From contig NC_081545.1 of assembly GCF_901000735.1 (NCBI RefSeq), forward strand, positions 124,001-188,000: a DNA stretch of 64,000 nt, given 5' to 3'. This stretch comes from Corylus avellana. Taxonomy: Eukaryota > Streptophyta > Magnoliopsida > Fagales > Betulaceae. The notes beneath the pieces are model-generated. The model was not told the origin of the DNA and ran no database searches. It was given only the letters and a program-made list of their open reading frames with translations. Shown piece after piece: positions 35,801-47,900 of the stretch. The stretch's first letter is position 1. Every line of letters begins with the position of its first letter. A program made the position numbers and the translations under genes.

Positions 35801-38800
35801 TTTGTCAAGCATGTATGAGAAGCCATCGGTTAACAACAAGGTGCATTTGATAAAGAAATTGTTCAACCTAAAGATAGCGTAAGGGGCTTCAGTGACACAT
35901 CATCTCAATGAGTTCAACACCATCACAAATCAATTGTCCTCCATGGAAATTAATTTTGATGATGAGGTTCGCGCGTTGATCGTCTTGGCATCTTTGCCAA
36001 ATAGCTAGGAAGCAGTGAGGATAGCTGTAACTCTGTAGGAAAGAGTAAACTAAGCTACAAAGATATCAGGGATTTGGTTCTTAGTGAGGAGGTCCGTAGG
36101 AAGGATGCTGGTGAAACCTCCGATTCTGGTGCAGCCCTAAACCTTGAAGCAAGGGGCAGAGGTCAAGAGAGAAACTCTGTGAGGGGCAGATCTAAGTCCA
36201 GGAAGGGTAGGAGCAAATCCAGGTTTGGACGACAACCTGAGTGTTGGAACTGTGGCAAGACAGGCCACTTCAAGAAGAACTATAAAGAGCTGAAGAGGAA
36301 GACTGAAAATGACGCCACAAATGTCATGTTAATAGAAGAAGTGCACGATGCCCTACTTCTATCTATTGACAATCCTCTTGATTCTTGGGTCTTGGACTCA
36401 GGAGCTTCTTTTCACACCACACCGATAAATGAAGTTTTCGAAAATTATGTGGCTGTAGATTTCGGGAAGGTGTACTTGGCTGATGGAACGGCACTAGATG
36501 TTGTGGGTATAGGCGATGTTTGCATTAGAGTCCACAGTGACTCGGTATGGAAGTTGCAAAATGCAAGGCATATCCCAGAGTTAAAAAAGAACCTGATTTC
36601 AGTAGGACAACTTGATGATGAAGGGCATTCAATTCATTTCCACGGTGGAAAGTGGAAGGTCAGTAAGGGAGTCATGATTTTGGCTTGTGGTCATAAGTCG
36701 GGTACTCTCTATATATGACGACAAACAGCAGGGATACAATTGTTGTTGCAGATATGGGTACTGACTCAAAATTATGGCACCTAAGGCTTGGGCACATGAG
36801 CGAGAAAGGGATGAGGGTACTTCTGTCAAAGGGGAAACTACTAGAGCTGAAGGCAGTTGAGCCTAATTTGTGTGAAGGCTACATCCTAGGAAAGCAAAAG
36901 AATATGAGTTTCGCGAAAGTTGGCAAAACACCGAAGCCGGGAAAGCTAGAGTTGGTGCACACGAATTTGTGGGGTCCCGCACCAGTGGCATCTCTTGGAG
37001 GCTCGCGGTATTACATCACATTTATTGATGACTCAAGCAGGAAGGTATTAGTTTACTTCTTATAGCTTAAATATGATGTGTTTGAAGTTTTTAAGAAGTG
37101 GAAGGTCATGGTAGAGACAGAAATTGGTCTGAAATTGAAGCATCTAAGATCAGACAATGGGGGAGAATACGAAGACGGGGGTTTCAAACAGTTTTGTGCG
37201 GTGAATGAGATTAGAATGGAGAAAACTATTTCAGGAACGCCACAGCAGAATGGCGTGGCTGAACACATGAACAGGACCCTCAATGAGCGTGCAAGAAGTA
37301 TGAGGTTGCATGCTGAACTATCGAAAATTTTCTGGGCAGATGTAGTAAGTACTATTGCTTACTTGATAAACAGAGGACTATCCGTTCCTTTGGGCCATAG
37401 ACTACCTAAAGAAGTCTGGAGTGGAAATGAGATAAATCTTTCTCATTTGAAAGTTTTTGGTTGTGTTTCGTGTGTCTATATTGAATATGATGCTCGTAGC
37501 AAGCTAGATGCTAAGTCTAGAAAATGTTATTTCATTGGCTATCGGAATGAGGCATTCGGGTATAGGTTTTGGGATGATCAAAACCGGAAGATCATTAGAA
37601 GTAGAAATGTTACTTTTAGTGAGATGGCTATGTATAAGAATAATTCAAGTGCAGAACCAGTAAGTACAAAGTCGGAGGCTGAGAAGCCTGAATTTATCAA
37701 CCTAGATGGAATTTCTAAAGGTGCAGCTCAGAAAAGGAATTCAGAAGTTGATAAGGATTTAGAAACTGAAGATGGTCTAGAAGTTGAAGAAACAGTAAAT
37801 CAAGAAACTGAACAGGGTACACCGACAGTGGATGTCCGTTGATTTACTAGAACCATTAGATCTCCACTGCGTTTTTCACCCTTCCTGTTTCATATTTTGT
37901 TGACAGATGGCGGTGAGCCAGAGATGTTTGTTGAAGCCTTGGAGGTTGAAGATTCAATTAAGTGGGAGTTAGCCATGAAGGATGAGATTGACTCATTATT
38001 GACTAACCAGACCTGGGAACTGACTGATAAAGGGTGAACATGATGTTAGCAAATGCTACAAGGCAAGATTAGTAGTTAAGGGATTCCAGCAAAAAGAAGG
38101 AATTGACTACACAGACATATTCTCTCCAGTGGTGAAGATGACAACCATCAAATTTGTGCTGAGCATTGTGGCGGCGGAGGACTTACATCTAGAGTAGTTA
38201 GATGTGACGACGGCGTTCCTTCATGGTGAGTTGGAGGAAGAAATTTATATGCAGCAGCCACAGGGATTCGCAGTGCAGGGGAATGAGAGTTTAGTGTGCA
38301 AATCGAGAAAAAGCTTGTATGGCCTGAAACAAGCTCCAAGACAATGGTACAAGCAGTTTGATAGTTTCATATGTAGTACTGGATTCACAAGGTGCAATTC
38401 AGATCATTGCTACTATGTCAAGAGTTTTAAGAACTCTTACATTTTTTTACTCCTGTACGTAGATGATATGCTCATTGCAACGGCCAATAAGGAAGACATC
38501 AACAAGTTGAAGAACCAGCTGTCAAAGCAATTTGCAATGAAGGATTTAGGTGTTGCTAAACAAATCCTTGGGATGAGAATCATCAAGGACAGGGCCAATA
38601 GTACATTGAAGATTTCACAGACAGTATGTGAAGAAGATTCTAAGCAGATTTAGCATGGATGAAGCTAAGTCAGTGAGCACACCCATGGAAAGTCACCTCA
38701 GGCTAACCAAGGACGAGTCACCGAAGACAGATCAAGAGAAATCATACATGAGCAAGGTATCTTATGCCTCAGCTATCAGAAGTTTGATGTTTGCAATGGT

Positions 38801-41800
38801 CTATACTAGACCGGATATTGCACATGCAGTTGGAGTTGTGAGCGGGTACATGAGTAATCCAGGGAAGCAACATTGGGAGGTAGTCAAGTGGATTTTGCGA
38901 TATCTGAGAGGAACTTCATATATGTCCCTTTGCTTCACAGGTGTAGAATTGAAGCTGTAGGGCTACGTGGATGCTGATCTAGCGGGTGATGTTGATAGCA
39001 GGAAAAGTACTACAGGATTTGTGTATACTCTAGGAGGTACTACTGTGTGTTGGACCTTAAGATTACAGAAAATTGTAGCCCCTTTCCACTATAGAGGCAA
39101 AGCATGTGGCCGTGACAGAAGCTGGAAAGGAGATGGTTTGGCTACAAGGTTTTTTGGATGAGTTGGGAAATGAGAATGAGAAGGGCGTTCTACACAGTGA
39201 TAGTCAGAGTGCCATTTTTCTTGCGAAGAACCCGGCATATCATTCAAGAACAAAGCATATACAATTGAGGTATCACTTTATTCGGTCTCTTCTTGAAAGT
39301 GGACAATTATTACTTGAGTTGATTCCTGGAACTGAGAATCCAGCAGACATGTTGACAAAAGGTGACTATTGAGAAACTGAAGATGTGCACAGCTTCAGTT
39401 TCTCAATAGTCACACCTTTTGTCAACATATCTGCTGGATTCTCAATTGGTTTCCGAGTTTGAAGATAGGTGGAGACATCCGGAGGAGATTCACTATGTTG
39501 CAACTTGATGGGATTTAAGTCAAGTGAGAGATTGTTTGTGACTTTCACCATAAAGTTGGTGGGACCCGACATCATTAAAGGAGGATTCTTTTGGCTGACA
39601 TTTTTTTTATTCCCAATTGCTCTTGGAATTGGTTTTCCTTTCAGAGCATGAATTGGACTTGAAGTCCTTCTACGAATTGGAGTTGGAGGAGCCTTGATTT
39701 AGCCGACCTTTATGTCCTATAAAAAGGGTTGTCCACAGCACATTAGTGCACAAAGAAAAACAAAGCAATTGTTTTGGTGTGCCAACAATAGAGAGAAAGG
39801 AGAGAGCAAGAAAGAGTGTTTTTCCCTTTTTGGTTATTATTCTCCTTTGGGCAAAGTGAGAATTGGTGTATTTGGAGCTTTGGGTTTGAGTGGTTTTCTC
39901 GCCCTGTTACTCTCTTGTACTCATCTTTTGGTGAATTTTCTTCGGATCGTCTCCGCTAGTGGATGTAGGCTTGTTAAGCCGAACCATTTAAATCTTTGTG
40001 TCGTGTGTGATTGCTTATCTTTGTTATTCCGCATTCTTCTTATTTTTCGCATTTCACGGGTCTTGAGAATATAATTAATTTCCTAACATTAATTGTCACT
40101 CTGATCTAGATTAGATACTCTTTATGAGCTTTGCCTAAATTTTGGAGTCTGCTGGCTTCTAACGATATGATCTCATCAGATTTTGGTCAGGATCCACCTA
40201 TTGTGATTTCCCTATGATAAGAAAATATTCTTAAATCATCCTAATTGAATATGTTCGAGCATTTAATTTGCATACCACTTTAGAGCATCTCCATCACATG
40301 CTCTAAACCTCTCATATTAGCTAAAATATAGCTAATATGAAACCTTTTTCAGTTCTAGCAGATTTGTGTTACAATAATCTACTTGTAGAGTATCACTGTA
40401 GCAAAATGTTTCATTTTTTTTTTTCTCATTTCATGTGATGGTGAGAAAGAGTGGTTGAGGAAGAAATAGTGAGATATAATAAAAATAAAAATAAAAGAAT
40501 TGAGAAATAATATTTAAAAGAAAGTAGAGAAGACAATAGAGAATTTGTTGGAGTTGTATAGAAAAAGCAGTAGCTAGAGTAAAAAAGTGCACTTTTTGGT
40601 TAGATATTTTAGACAATGTTGCTGGAGATGATGCTCTTACATATGTTAAAATGGAAAAATCAAATGTTAAGTTCTTTTCGTTTTTATTTATTTTATTTCT
40701 TAAATTTCCAGGATCTCTCCAAATAGGAAACTTTTCTACTTTTTCTTAGTTTTTGAAATTTGTTTTTCTTTTCCTTACTTTACCGGTTCTCGAGTAGATT
40801 TCATGTGTATTAGGGTTGCACCCCTTTGCACCTTTAATGAATTTAAATTGGCATAGGGATGTTTACTGAAAATGTAAAGGGCCTTTCATTACTTTTTTAT
40901 TTGCTTCTAGATAATAGTCATGTTAACAAAGATGACAATCAGGACTTATGGGATGGTAGATTTCAGTCGAGTGATCAATTGCACAGAAGTATTGTTGATT
41001 GGATGGTGTCATCCACGAAAATCAAAATGTGATTCTATATGATTTTTTTTCCCTTTTTTACTGCAGCATCATTTGAAGTCACTGGACCATTTGTAGAAAC
41101 TTTTCTCGAAAATATTTTTCAGTGTTTAGAGCAGACAAAAAAAACACTAGTCAACAGAAATGATTTTTGAAATCAATGAAAAATGATTCATTGAGGGCGT
41201 AAACTGATTTTATGCATCTCGAGAGATGCAAGTCAATTTTATGTACCTCATTTTAACACTTACTAGTATTCTCTCTCTCAAAAAAAAAAAAAAATTCTTA
41301 AAGCTCCTTTATTCTTAAAGGATATATTTTTTGGAAACCCTTTTATCTCTCGCATATGTATATATGTTTGGATGTGTGTCTACCAAATGCTTCAATCTTT
41401 ATTGTTATCTTTATGAAAGTAAATCAACTTATTCAGTTATTAAATTTATCTTTTAGTTTTTATTATATTTTTTGTGAATAAAAGTGTTAATTTTATGTGG
41501 TTATATAAAAATATAAATGATTTTCAGTGTGAAATAAACGTCAAAAAATGTTTTCGAGATAATTTTTAAGTGTTAATCACACTTTCATTCAAAATATTTT
41601 TTGTTAGAAAATGTTTTACATCAGTATAAACTTGAGAAGCATTTTGCAAAGCTCTTGTAGTAACATCTACAGTATTTGGTAATGGAAGGAGCCAAGCCAT
41701 TCTTCGACAAGTTTGAATATGATTTTTACTTGATTGCTGATGTTCAGCCAGCCACTTATAAGCTTCTCCATATGCTAAAGCTGTTTTTCCTTTTTCTTTC

Positions 41801-42226
41801 TCTCCTAAAGGACCTCTGGTTTCAGTGCTCCGGCATTCACGTCTGAAGAAGTATATACGAAGTTCTTCAATCTGCAAGGCAAGGTAGTGTTCTAATTCCA
41901 CCCTCTCTTATCAAGGAAGTAGTTTATATAGCGTACAACATATTTCTATATCTTGGTCGTACTGTCTTCCATAATTTGTTGATTTTTTTTTTCAGGTTAC
42001 TAGCATTAATAGAATTCCCAAGCCAAAGCCTAAAATTGAGAAGCCTGTAAAGAATGAAACTGAGAGCAGTGGGGAGAATGTGACTAATCCCAACACGACT
42101 TTTGAGGAGAATTTTAACCATAGTGACCAATCGTCAACTAGAGACCCTGACATCTCATCGACTGAAAAAATTGACCAGGAGCCCAAGGTTCATGATGAAG
42201 TGCCCGAGGTTCACGATGAATTATGA
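26815..42226 (+). CDS. HSP70-17: Heat shock 70 kDa protein 17-like (GRP170/HYOU1 type), ER lumen
   Basis: Large HSP70-family chaperone and likely nucleotide-exchange factor for BiP in the ER. Fourteen exons by GT/AG and frame: 26815-27576, 28193-28425, 30516-30675, 31652-31897, 32019-32155, 32296-32635, 32790-32951, 33244-33318, 33395-33495, 33635-33704, 34473-34529, 34651-34712, 41811-41883, 41996-42226; sum 2709 nt, 902 residues, slightly longer than the Arabidopsis protein. Residues 1-24 are a signal peptide. The ATPase domain follows ([15 protein letters not shown] near 27, [40 protein letters not shown]). Exon 6 holds the polar acidic insertion of the family, then a helical C-terminal domain. 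It ends in the ER-retention signal HDEL, preceded by a near copy, VHDEV. Intron 12 (7.1 kb) contains a copia element and MITEs. All exons are open, so the gene appears intact. Confidence 0.92.
28633..28746. repeat. 57-bp tandem duplication in intron 2
   Basis: Two adjacent 57-bp copies beginning gaaatttc and ending gaacctttt, differing at one base (ctc against ccc). Probably recent slippage or repair event. Confidence 0.9.
28753..28923. mobile_element. 171-bp MITE in HSP70-17 intron 2
   Basis: Inverted ends (gctaaacatcccaaattt on the left, aaatttgggatgtgtataac on the right) with inner arms aaatgatgtgtc and gacacatcattt. Flanked by a perfect 10-bp direct repeat ttttatttta at 28743-28752 and 28924-28933. 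The duplication length fits MULE or hAT origin. Confidence 0.85.
34948..35514 (+). repeat. 5' LTR of copia element
   Basis: Starts tgttggcgttttgtgacttt, ends ggattaatttcctaaca. Contains ataaaaagg (TATA-like) near 35140 and the gcagagaaaag leader-like stretch. 11-bp longer than the 3' LTR, partly because ggcg near the start is missing from the latter. Confidence 0.93.
35517..35528 (+). other. Primer-binding site for initiator tRNA-Met
   Basis: tggtatcagagc two bases after the 5' LTR is the standard plant tRNA-iMet priming sequence of copia elements. Confidence 0.93.
35549..36073 (+). pseudogene. copia gag remnant
   Basis: From an ATG at 35549 the frame breaks within about 25 codons. A second frame from 35607 carries [10 protein letters not shown] and later KLFNLKIA, typical of copia gag. 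Further stops lie at about 35880, 36006 and 36037. It would encode the capsid of the virus-like particle if intact. Confidence 0.7.
36074..36718 (+). pseudogene. copia zinc knuckle and protease remnant
   Basis: Basic [13 protein letters not shown] stretch, then zinc knuckle [14 protein letters not shown], where the fourth ligand Cys is replaced by Tyr. The aspartic protease active-site region [11 protein letters not shown] follows, then the [17 protein letters not shown] segment typical of copia. The frame ends in TGA at 36716-36718. Confidence 0.88.
36715..37842 (+). pseudogene. copia integrase remnant (two frames)
   Basis: GAG-pre-integrase region [14 protein letters not shown], then the integrase core with FIDDSSRK (first Asp), a stop at 37063-37065, then LRSDNGGEY (second Asp) and [15 protein letters not shown] (Glu). 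C-terminal part contains [19 protein letters not shown] and [18 protein letters not shown]. Ends TGA at 37840-37842. Confidence 0.9.
37900..39372 (+). pseudogene. copia reverse transcriptase and RNase H remnant
   Basis: Reverse transcriptase signals are [47 protein letters not shown] and the catalytic [10 protein letters not shown]. RNase H signals are [26 protein letters not shown] and PADMLTKG. Breaks include a stop at about 38035, TAG at about 38198 after DLHLE, a frame change near 38640, TAG at 38958-38960 and another frame change near 39090. Ends at 39370-39372, inside an inverted duplication. Confidence 0.9.
39333..39444. repeat. Fold-back inverted duplication of the copia pol 3' end
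   Basis: Left arm 39333-39382 (tgagaatccagcagacatg...) and right arm 39393-39444 (...catatctgctggattctca) are inverted copies with one substitution and a 2-bp indel, separated by a 10-bp loop. The antisense of the right arm again reads PADMLTKG. Confidence 0.93.
39533..40088 (+). repeat. 3' LTR of copia element
   Basis: Begins tgtttgtgacttt after a purine-rich aagtgagaga tract, the likely polypurine primer, and ends ataattaatttcctaaca. Followed by TTAAT at 40089-40093. Confidence 0.92.
40283..40636. mobile_element. Tourist/Harbinger-like MITE in HSP70-17 intron 12
   Basis: 354 bp starting gagcatctccatca and ending tgctggagatgatgctc, imperfect inverted ends of the widespread plant GAGCATCTCCA type. 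Flanked by TTA at 40280-40282 and 40637-40639, the 3-bp duplication expected for PIF/Harbinger elements. No coding capacity. Confidence 0.82.
41090..41615. mobile_element. Probable decayed MITE in HSP70-17 intron 12
   Basis: Left cgaaaatatttttcagtgtt and right aaaatattttttgttagaaa are loosely inverted, and the words resemble the TIR family at 15318 and 24880. It lies directly upstream of exon 13. Edges and family are uncertain. Confidence 0.4.
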
Positions 42227-44962
42227 TTGATGAAGGATACAATTAGGTTCTCATATTTGGGTTAACTACCTTCAGAATTGGAAAATATGAATTGGCACTA
42301 GAAGATAGATGCATATGCTGCAAATTTTGTACTACAGAAGAATACAGAGTTGAGCCCATTTTTTAGGAGGGGAGGTTATCTTAACTTTGAGATTGATGGA
42401 TTTCCCATCTTACGCAGTTTGAAGAATAGTTGGAAAAACCTTTATTAATTACAACGCAATCCTGTTATTGCCTCATAAACTGGAGTATATCCTTAATCAC
42501 AGCCCTTGGAGATAATTTGGTCCGTGAAAGGGATATGAGAGATTATATACTGTTTATTTTAAAATTAGGTTGCAATACACTTTTTGGCCTAAGAAATTTG
42601 AAATATGTTTGAACTTCATTCTTGAAATAGTAATGCTATTTAGGGTGCATTTGGAATTGCAAAGGGGGAGTGCTTTTTTTTAAAAAAAAAAAGCGATTTG
42701 AAAACGTAAAAAAATGCGTTTTCAAATTGCAAATAAAAATGTGTTTTTTACTTTCAATTGATTGGGATCACGCTTAATGAAGTGAATGTCATTAATTCGA
42801 ATTCTCCTTTTCTTCTTGTGCAGACATGTTAAAAAAAAAAAAAAATTGTGTGTTTTTTTTTTTTAAGAAAAAAAAACTGATTTAAATGCCAAAATGCAAT
42901 TTTACTAAATGCAGTGTATTTAAAAATTGTGTTTTCAAGTTGCATGTTTAAAGTCGTAATTTTTAAATTGCAAACACAAATGGTCCCTTAATAAATTGCT
43001 ATATAACTGTTATATTATTGGGTTGACATGCTAGTGAAAATCAATGTTCTTTTTATTATTATTATTATTTTTAAAACAATGGTGATCAAATGGCTAATTT
43101 TTTTACTGTAGCGTCTTCAAGTTGTATGACAAGTAATGTTGAACGTAAAATAAGATTCATATTCCCCTTGTTCCTTCTAAAATTGATGTGGTTTTTAAAT
43201 TTAATATTTGATCAAAATTCAATAATGATTATCACAAATTCAATAGTATTTTTAAAAGCCGCATTAATGTGTGAAGACATGAGTCTTACGTTTAGCATTA
43301 TTCGTTGTATAGCAGTCGTATAACAGTCTACTAAATAGCATTACTTTCTTGAAATATAAAAAAAATTCAATATAATCCTTCAAATATGACATCAATTACA
43401 TCGTTCTTTTAATGACGCTTGATTTTGTTATCAAAATGGTTAATATGGGAAATTGAGAGATGAGCCAACACTTTAGTGGTATATGTGGCATGCAAGATGA
43501 TCATGTAACATGTCATGTCAATAAGTACTAAAAATATTTTATTTGACTAAGAATTTTATCTTGAGCAGTAGTATTACCACAATGCTACATGTAACCGCTC
43601 AACAAACCAAGATTTTGGCCATACAATATCTCACTCCTAAATGTATTAAAGTGATATACGAGTAAATGCTAAAAGGAAGACTCATGTCCTCCTTTTATCA
43701 TCTCAAAATTAATGTGACCTTTAAAATTATAATTAGATCAAAATACAATAATCATTTATTACAAATTCAACGATAATTTCAAAAGTCACAACAATTTTAG
43801 GACACAAGGAAAATATAAGCCTTTCTTCTAGCATTACTCATTAGACAAAGATTTTAGGAAATGAATTTTTCAGGCTTTTTTTAAAAAAATATATTATTAT
43901 TATTATTATTATTATTTTATATGTATTCAGGGTATTTTAATAATTTTGATACAATTCCAATAAAAGCTCATGCGTTGTCACCAAAACTTAAGAATTGGGA
44001 ATAGCTATTTCATTTCACACTCTCATTCTTAGTAATAGCTATCCGTGTACCGAAGAACAAGCCATGACTGCAAGAGAACCAACCAGTTTAAAAGTTCGAC
44101 AAACTAAGTAAATCAAAAGTATACCAATAATCTTCCATATATCAACTAGCATATATGATGGTCATTTGTCATTTTCCCCTTTTCCTGTTGGATCCCATTT
44201 AAATGGTATGATTGTCCACCCTGTCAAAGACACAAAAACACCATTTTCACAAAAGAAATGATACACAGTTGCACTCAAATGCACACCATTCTCAAATGCA
44301 CTCTATCATGAGACTAAAAATTACCACTAAATTTTGAATTAATTACTATTGAATCCAGTGATAATTTTAATACCACGTCAACAAGTATACACTTTGAAGT
44401 ATAGCATTTCTCTTTTCACAATAGACGCTATGACGATATGTTTTGGTAAACTCAACTTTCATAATCCCCTTGTGTGCTCCGTAATTTTTTCTAAACAATA
44501 CCAAGGAAAGCAGTACATTCTCATCAATTGAGTACTGAGACATTAAAAAAAAAAAATCACGAAAAACTGACTATTTCAAAATAAATTACATAAGCCTCTT
44601 ATAAGAAGATGCGATTGGTCTCTTCAGATAGCTTGAATATAAACAACAAAATATCTCACTACGTCTTAAGAGTTTACTAGAAATATTAGCTTCTTGTAGG
44701 AGCAGGATCCCTATAAGCCACTTGCCCCTCCCACGAAATACTATTAATCGAATAGAATCATTCTCTCAGCAATCATCTCCGCATTGAGAGCCGTCTTCGA
44801 TTGTTTCCTTACCTGCCATTGGAAGTATCCTATTGTTACTGGCTGCCCCATAACTTCAAAATACATCAACAAATAAAGACAAATTAATGAATAAAACAAT
44901 CCTCTAAATAAACTTCCAACTTTTCTTGTGATGAAGAAATGTAAGCGTACCATTCAACAAAC
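42227..44962. other. Intergenic region between convergent genes
   Basis: Holds the 3' ends of both genes, a SINE-like copy at 42757-42845, and a pair of diverged direct repeats at about 43115-43320 and 43655-43850 (shared words such as atttgatcaaaattcaata and atttttaaaagyc). Also an (ATT)n tract near 43891-43915. No coding gene seen. Confidence 0.55.
42757..42845 (+). mobile_element. tRNA-derived SINE copy, 5' truncated
   Basis: attgattgggatcacgctta, then attaattcgaattctcc (box B-like), a cttcttgtgcag stretch and poly(A). Same family as 54268, 54812 and 58501. Confidence 0.6.
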
Positions 44963-47900
44963 TCAGAATGCTCTTCTCCCAGTGTTCTGATCATCATTGA
45001 TTCTATCATCCCCAAAGCTGCCAAAACGTCTAGTACGAGAATCACTGAAGCCACTGCTGTTTTGGCTTGATAGATTGTCACCAAATCCACGAGAACGGCC
45101 TGAACCAAATCCCCCAAAACCACCAGAACGGTCTGAACTACTAGAATCGCCAAAAGCACCTGAACGACTAAACCCAGAACCACTAGAGTTCCCAGATCGG
45201 TTTGAGCTAGAGCCAGAAAACCCCCCTCCGGATTTTTGTGAGCCAGGGCCACCAAAGGAGCCAAAACGTCCAGAGCTAGGTCCACCATATTGACCTGTTT
45301 GACTAGAGGAATCTCCATAGCCGCTGATACGACCAAATCCAGGACGCCCTTGACCACTAAAGCGGTTAAAAGTGCTATCACTAGACCGACGATCCCTCAT
45401 GCCTCCATGAGAGCCAAATCTACCACCACCACCCATGTCAGCTAACATGTCCCCACTTCCACCCTCAACAGCAATTTTGGGTAGCTGATAACCAACAAGT
45501 ATTCAAGCAATCAGTCTAACATAAAACATCTGCTAAGGTGCAAATCAGTCCCACACTAAAGATTTTTCATGCACATGATTGTTCGATAGAGAGAGCTCTG
45601 TTAGTTATCTTGAGAGATTTAGGTCACACCAGTAGTGGGATTTAACTCGTTCTGTGTGTCTATTTGTAAGATTTGCTACTTATGAGTACTTCAGTCAGCA
45701 ATGTATATGTCCTCATGCATGCATTGTGTAAAATATGCACATGTATATCTACAATATGAAAATAGCTAGTTTGCTGCACATGCAGTTCAGAGTAAACCAA
45801 CAATTCAGATCGGTCATAGAATTCTAAACACAATACTGTGAGAAAACTATTTTCCCACTACTTTTGATTGCTTCTCCTTATCATATAACATGGTGCTTCA
45901 CAACCAGATAAACACTTTTTCAACCAACATATGGTGACATCTATTATCTACTCAAAGTAAAAATATTATTCGCATTGCTATCCACGTCCATAACAAAATG
46001 AGAACTAAATTCTTGAGTGATGAGGTAAGTCTGCGTGTATGACTTTGCATCAAGCATATAGACCCCACTGGTTTGACAAGAGACTTGCATTTCATTCTTA
46101 AAAGCATTCTACCAATATTCTATCTAATCAGATTAACATCCAATAATCCATGTTAAAAAAGAAAGAAAGAAAGAAAGCATCATATCACTGCCAAACAGGT
46201 CTTAAACTCAAGAGTGCATAAATAGGATGATGCAAATGGAAATGGAGATAAATTCTAACCTCTGTAAATCTGCATCCAACGTCTCGCTCTATAACTCTGA
46301 CAGCCCTTGCCTGGTCCTGTGTGTAAATAAGGACAGCACGTCCTTTCTTCCCGGCACGACCTGTTCGGCCTGATCGATGAACAAATATCTCCGAATTGTT
46401 GGGAAGCTCGTAATGTATTACCTACAAGAGATGAGTTTAAATGTTGAGCAACAAAACAAATAGGACCACCAAAAAAAAACACTTGCATGCATACAAAATC
46501 TCTCTCTCCCCCCCCCTCCCCCCCAAAAAAAAAGGGAAAGAAAAGAAACCCACTAAAATAGAGAAGCAAGCTGGAGAATCCTGAGAGGCAAGGGAGCCTA
46601 GTATTTTTAAGATGGCAAATGAATGAACCAGCAGACACAACAAAATAAGGGCACCAAGAACATAGTTGAAGCGAAACAAAAAAATCAAATGCTTTAAGGA
46701 TAGGCATAGGAATAGAGTGAATGGAGAAATAAAAGCAAATGGTCACCATAACTTCAACGGTTTTCTCTCCATAGAAATTATAATGGAGGGCATCGAAGGC
46801 AAGGAGAGAATGAGGAAAGAAAGTAACCAAGGGACTGAGAGTTTTGATCTACTACACACCTTTCAGATGTGCCACCAGGACATAGAAACACGGCAGCTCT
46901 AGGAAACATAAATACATTTCTTCAAAACAGTAGGAGATAAATGGTTAACGACGACACTTTTAACCAGCACAACCCTTTTTTTATAAGTAATCAACACATA
47001 TCATTAAAAGCGTAAGGCACCCCTAGGTATACAATAAGTACACAAAACGAAGCACCTAACTAGAAGGAGCAAAAAGAAACCAGCACAAGCCTTCAATTTA
47101 TCACTTCAAATTTCAAACTGGAACAAACAATTCAACAATGAAAGCAACAATTAGTTCACGTACAGGATAGATTTTAGGACAAATTACTCTTTTTATCCAG
47201 AATGATATGTCAAAGCAACAATCCCAAGAAATTAGAAATTATACATACTTTCTTCATACACACATGCATACAGACAAATAAATGATAATGAAGTGATAAA
47301 TTTAAAAAATAAATAAAATTGACAAAAGGTAACTGAGCAGACAACCATCCAAGAAAAGGCAAAGAAAGATTAGCAACAAAACTTTCAATTGGCACAAGTA
47401 TTGAGCCAGTTTTTTTTAAAACTTAGCCCAATCAGGAGACCTGAGTGCAGCATGGTCTCATAGATTAGAAATCAAGGATATACCGAATTGCAAAGTTCAT
47501 GAATCATCATTGTATATATAAACTGCAAAGAGGGAAAAATACAAAAAATAATACACACAGGAAAAGAATAGGGAGCAGAGAAACAAGTTAATATATCAAT
47601 TACAAACTAAGTGGATTAATCTATTGTCAACTAAGAAGGACACAAGTTAATTTTCAGCTGAGGAGGATTAATAATCGCAAAAAAAAAAAATTACATAAGA
47701 AGAAAAATGGAGAAAAAATCTACCAGATCAACATTAGGAATATCAAGGCCACGAGAGGCAACATCAGTGGCAACTAAAATATTGAAATGCCCATCTCGGA
47801 AACCTGCAAGTGTTCTTTCCCTCTGACTTTGTGAGATATCCCCATGCAAAGCCTCGCATTTGTATTTTCTTCCCATGGCATATGCCAATCTATCAGCATC

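Larger units (their letters stand above)
34948..40088 (+). mobile_element. Ty1/copia LTR retrotransposon in HSP70-17 intron 12
   Basis: 5141-bp element in the same orientation as the host gene. LTRs of 567 and 556 bp begin tgtt and end cctaaca, and a 5-bp duplication TTAAT flanks it at 34943-34947 and 40089-40093. Domain order after gag is protease, integrase, reverse transcriptase, RNase H, which is copia order. The coding region is broken by several stops and frameshifts, so it is not autonomous. The LTRs differ at many positions including small indels, so insertion is not very recent. Confidence 0.95.

Noticed and set aside
44997..45293. Pro/Leu/Glu-rich open frame antisense to the helicase gene
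   Set aside because: It is the complement of the Gly/Ser-rich last exon, whose repeated codons leave the opposite strand open.
44884..45381. Second minus-strand frame rich in Leu/Val over the helicase last exon
   Set aside because: Frame-shifted shadow of the Gly-rich tail; the in-phase frame is fixed by splicing from the upstream exon.
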